From Synchiropus splendidus (Eukaryota; Chordata; Actinopteri; Syngnathiformes; Callionymidae), in contig NW_026527085.1 in the NCBI RefSeq assembly GCF_027744825.2, positions 1-64,000 of the forward strand: 64,000 bases of DNA, written 5' to 3'. Shown one piece after another: positions 63,167-64,000 of this stretch. The translations under genes were made by a program, and so were the position numbers. Every line of letters starts with the position of its first letter. The first letter of the stretch is position 1. The notes beneath the pieces were generated by a model. It saw only the letters and a list, made by a program, of their open reading frames with translations, was not told the DNA's origin and did no database searches.

Positions 63167-64000
63167 TTATGGCACAATGCGTAAAAACGCTTTTCAGCCT
63201 GAGATAAGGTGGGTTTCGGAACGCCAAACATAAAAGTGTTGATAACTTTGGAAAAACACTTCAGACAGTTTAGATTTGATGTGCAACTGCTAGAAAGACC
63301 CTTTCTGCTATAGTGGGAGGTTAAAATTTCATGTTCTGAAGCTTTCCTGAAAAGTTATGGCACAATGCACAAAAACGCTTTTCAGCCTGAGATAAGGTGG
63401 GTTTCGGAACGCCAAACATAAAAGTGTTGATAACTTTTGAAAAACACTTCAGACAGCTTAGATTTGATGTGCAACTACTAGAAAGACCCTTTCTGCTATA
63501 GTGGGAGGTTAAAATGTCATGTTCTGAAGCTTCCCTGAAAAGTTATGGCACAATGCACAAAAACGCTTTTCAGCCTGAGATAAGGTGGGTTTCGGAACGC
63601 CAAACATAAAAGTGTTGATAACTTTGGAAAAACACTTCAGACAGTTTAGATTTGATGTGCAACTACTAGAAAGACCCTTTCTGCTATAGTGGGAGGTTAA
63701 AATTTCATGTTCTGAAGCTTCCCTGAAAAGTTATGGCACAATGCACAAAAACGCTTTTCAGCCTGAGATAAGGTGGGTTTCGGAACGCCAAACATAAAAG
63801 TGTTGATAACTTTGGAAAAACACTTCAGACAGTTTAGATTTGATGTGCAACTACTAGAAAGACCCTTTCTGCTATAGTGGGAGGTTAAAATTTCATGTTC
63901 TGAAGCTTCCCTGAAAAGTTATGGCACAATGCACAAAAACGCTTTTCAGCCTGAGATAAGGTGGGTTTCGGAACGCCAAACATAAAAGTGTTGATAACTT

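Larger units (their letters stand above)
1..64000. repeat. Satellite DNA array, 188-bp monomer, 340 full copies plus a partial
   Basis: The sequence starting ttatggcacaatgc recurs every 188 bases from base 1 to the right edge (1, 189, 377, 565 and so on, last start 63919). All copies lie in the same orientation and nothing is inserted between them. Most copies differ from their type consensus at zero to two bases. The monomer is about 39% G+C (73 of 188 in the copy at 1-188). Only five copies have a different length. Both edges of the window lie inside the array, so its true length exceeds 64 kb. Monomers of about 150-190 bp in megabase arrays are typical of eukaryotic centromeric and pericentromeric satellites, so that location is the best inference, but nothing here proves centromere function. 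The family and the host species are not recognised. Confidence 0.98.
57904..64000. repeat. Array segment, monomers 309-341: HOR-2 then HOR-1, runs off the right edge
   Basis: Types in order: A2* (A75), E1, C1, B, F (187 bp), A2, D2, D2, F, A2, D2, E1, B, F, A2, D2, F, A2, D2, E2, A2* (A75), F, D2, E2, A1, B, C, E2* (G84), A1, B, C, C, then a partial copy of 82 bases. The left part copies 49068-52075. From 62415 the order is again HOR-1 like. The array continues past base 64000. Confidence 0.82.

Noticed and set aside
1..64000. CRISPR array
   Set aside because: The whole 188-bp unit is repeated with near identity. There is no short repeat alternating with unique spacers and no cas-like gene.
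1..64000. Protein-coding tandem repeat (surface protein, silk-like or similar)
   Set aside because: The unit length is not a multiple of 3, every frame is closed by stops in the common monomers, and substitutions show no codon pattern.
1..64000. Ribosomal DNA spacer, tRNA or 5S gene array
   Set aside because: No conserved rRNA or tRNA sequence is present. A stretch resembling a polymerase III A box (tggcacaatgc at 4-14) and a weak B box resemblance (tttcggaac at 48-56) both miss key bases, and no terminator is placed after them.
1..64000. Canonical CENP-B box
   Set aside because: No copy has the full set of core bases. The closest site, around position 84 of E and F monomers, agrees at TTCG, A and one C but lacks GGG.
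1..64000. Telomeric repeat or array edge
   Set aside because: No TTAGGG-, TTTAGGG- or TTAGG-type run is present, and both window edges lie within the 188-bp array.
1..64000. Assignment to a named satellite family or species
   Set aside because: The monomer looks like typical plant or animal centromeric satellite, but I do not recognise it and cannot search. A search of the 188-bp consensus against repeat databases and whole genomes would decide.
1..64000. Bacterial or phage origin, promoters, ribosome binding sites and terminators
   Set aside because: Motifs such as gggaggt or tataatggg occur by chance within the monomer and have no associated gene. A 64-kb gene-free tandem array is not a bacterial arrangement.

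Overview
The whole window is one uninterrupted satellite-DNA array. A 188-bp monomer (about 39% G+C) repeats head to tail from base 1 to base 64000, always in the same orientation: 340 complete copies and an 82-bp partial copy at the right edge. I see no gene, RNA gene, transposon, inversion, unique sequence or CRISPR structure. The only length changes are four 187-bp monomers and one 190-bp monomer, which together account for the array's net 2-bp offset from perfect 188-bp phase. This organisation points to a eukaryotic chromosome, most likely centromeric, pericentromeric or other constitutive heterochromatin. The species cannot be read from the sequence, and I do not recognise the monomer as a named family.

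The monomers fall into a few recurring types, defined by diagnostic positions (position 1 is the first t of ttatggcac): 15-16 (AC or GT), 75 (G or A), 84 (G, C or T), 100 (C or G), 103 (T or C), 120 (A or C), 128 (A or T) and 179 (C or T). I call them A (GT at 15-16), B (T84, C103), C (the majority bases), D (A75), E (C84, G100, C103, C120) and F (as E but C100). Suffix 1 or 2 means T or C at 179, Bt is B with T128, and * marks a hybrid or off-type monomer. Typing was done by eye for all 340 copies, so single calls may be wrong.

The types are ordered, so the array has higher-order repeat (HOR) structure. HOR-1 is the pentamer A1-B-C-D-E2 (940 bp). It dominates about 4.1-5.8, 10.7-14.1 and 24.6-32.3 kb, where two variant pentamers minus one E form a nonamer of 1,692 bp. 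HOR-2 is a different pentamer, A2-D2-E1-B-F, with a trimer derivative F-A2-D2. It dominates about 32.3-52.4 and 57.9-62.4 kb. The other stretches are mosaics of the two.

Rare private substitutions shared by distant monomers show large duplications inside the array: 5641-14099 with 21244-30831, 189-2068 with 20304-22183, and 49068-52075 with 57904-60910. Differences between these copies are whole-monomer gains and losses and hybrid monomers, the pattern expected from unequal exchange. The points most worth a second look are the coexistence of two pentameric HORs from the same monomer types, the complete linkage between position 179 of one monomer and position 84 of the next, and an inverted repeat at every monomer junction.
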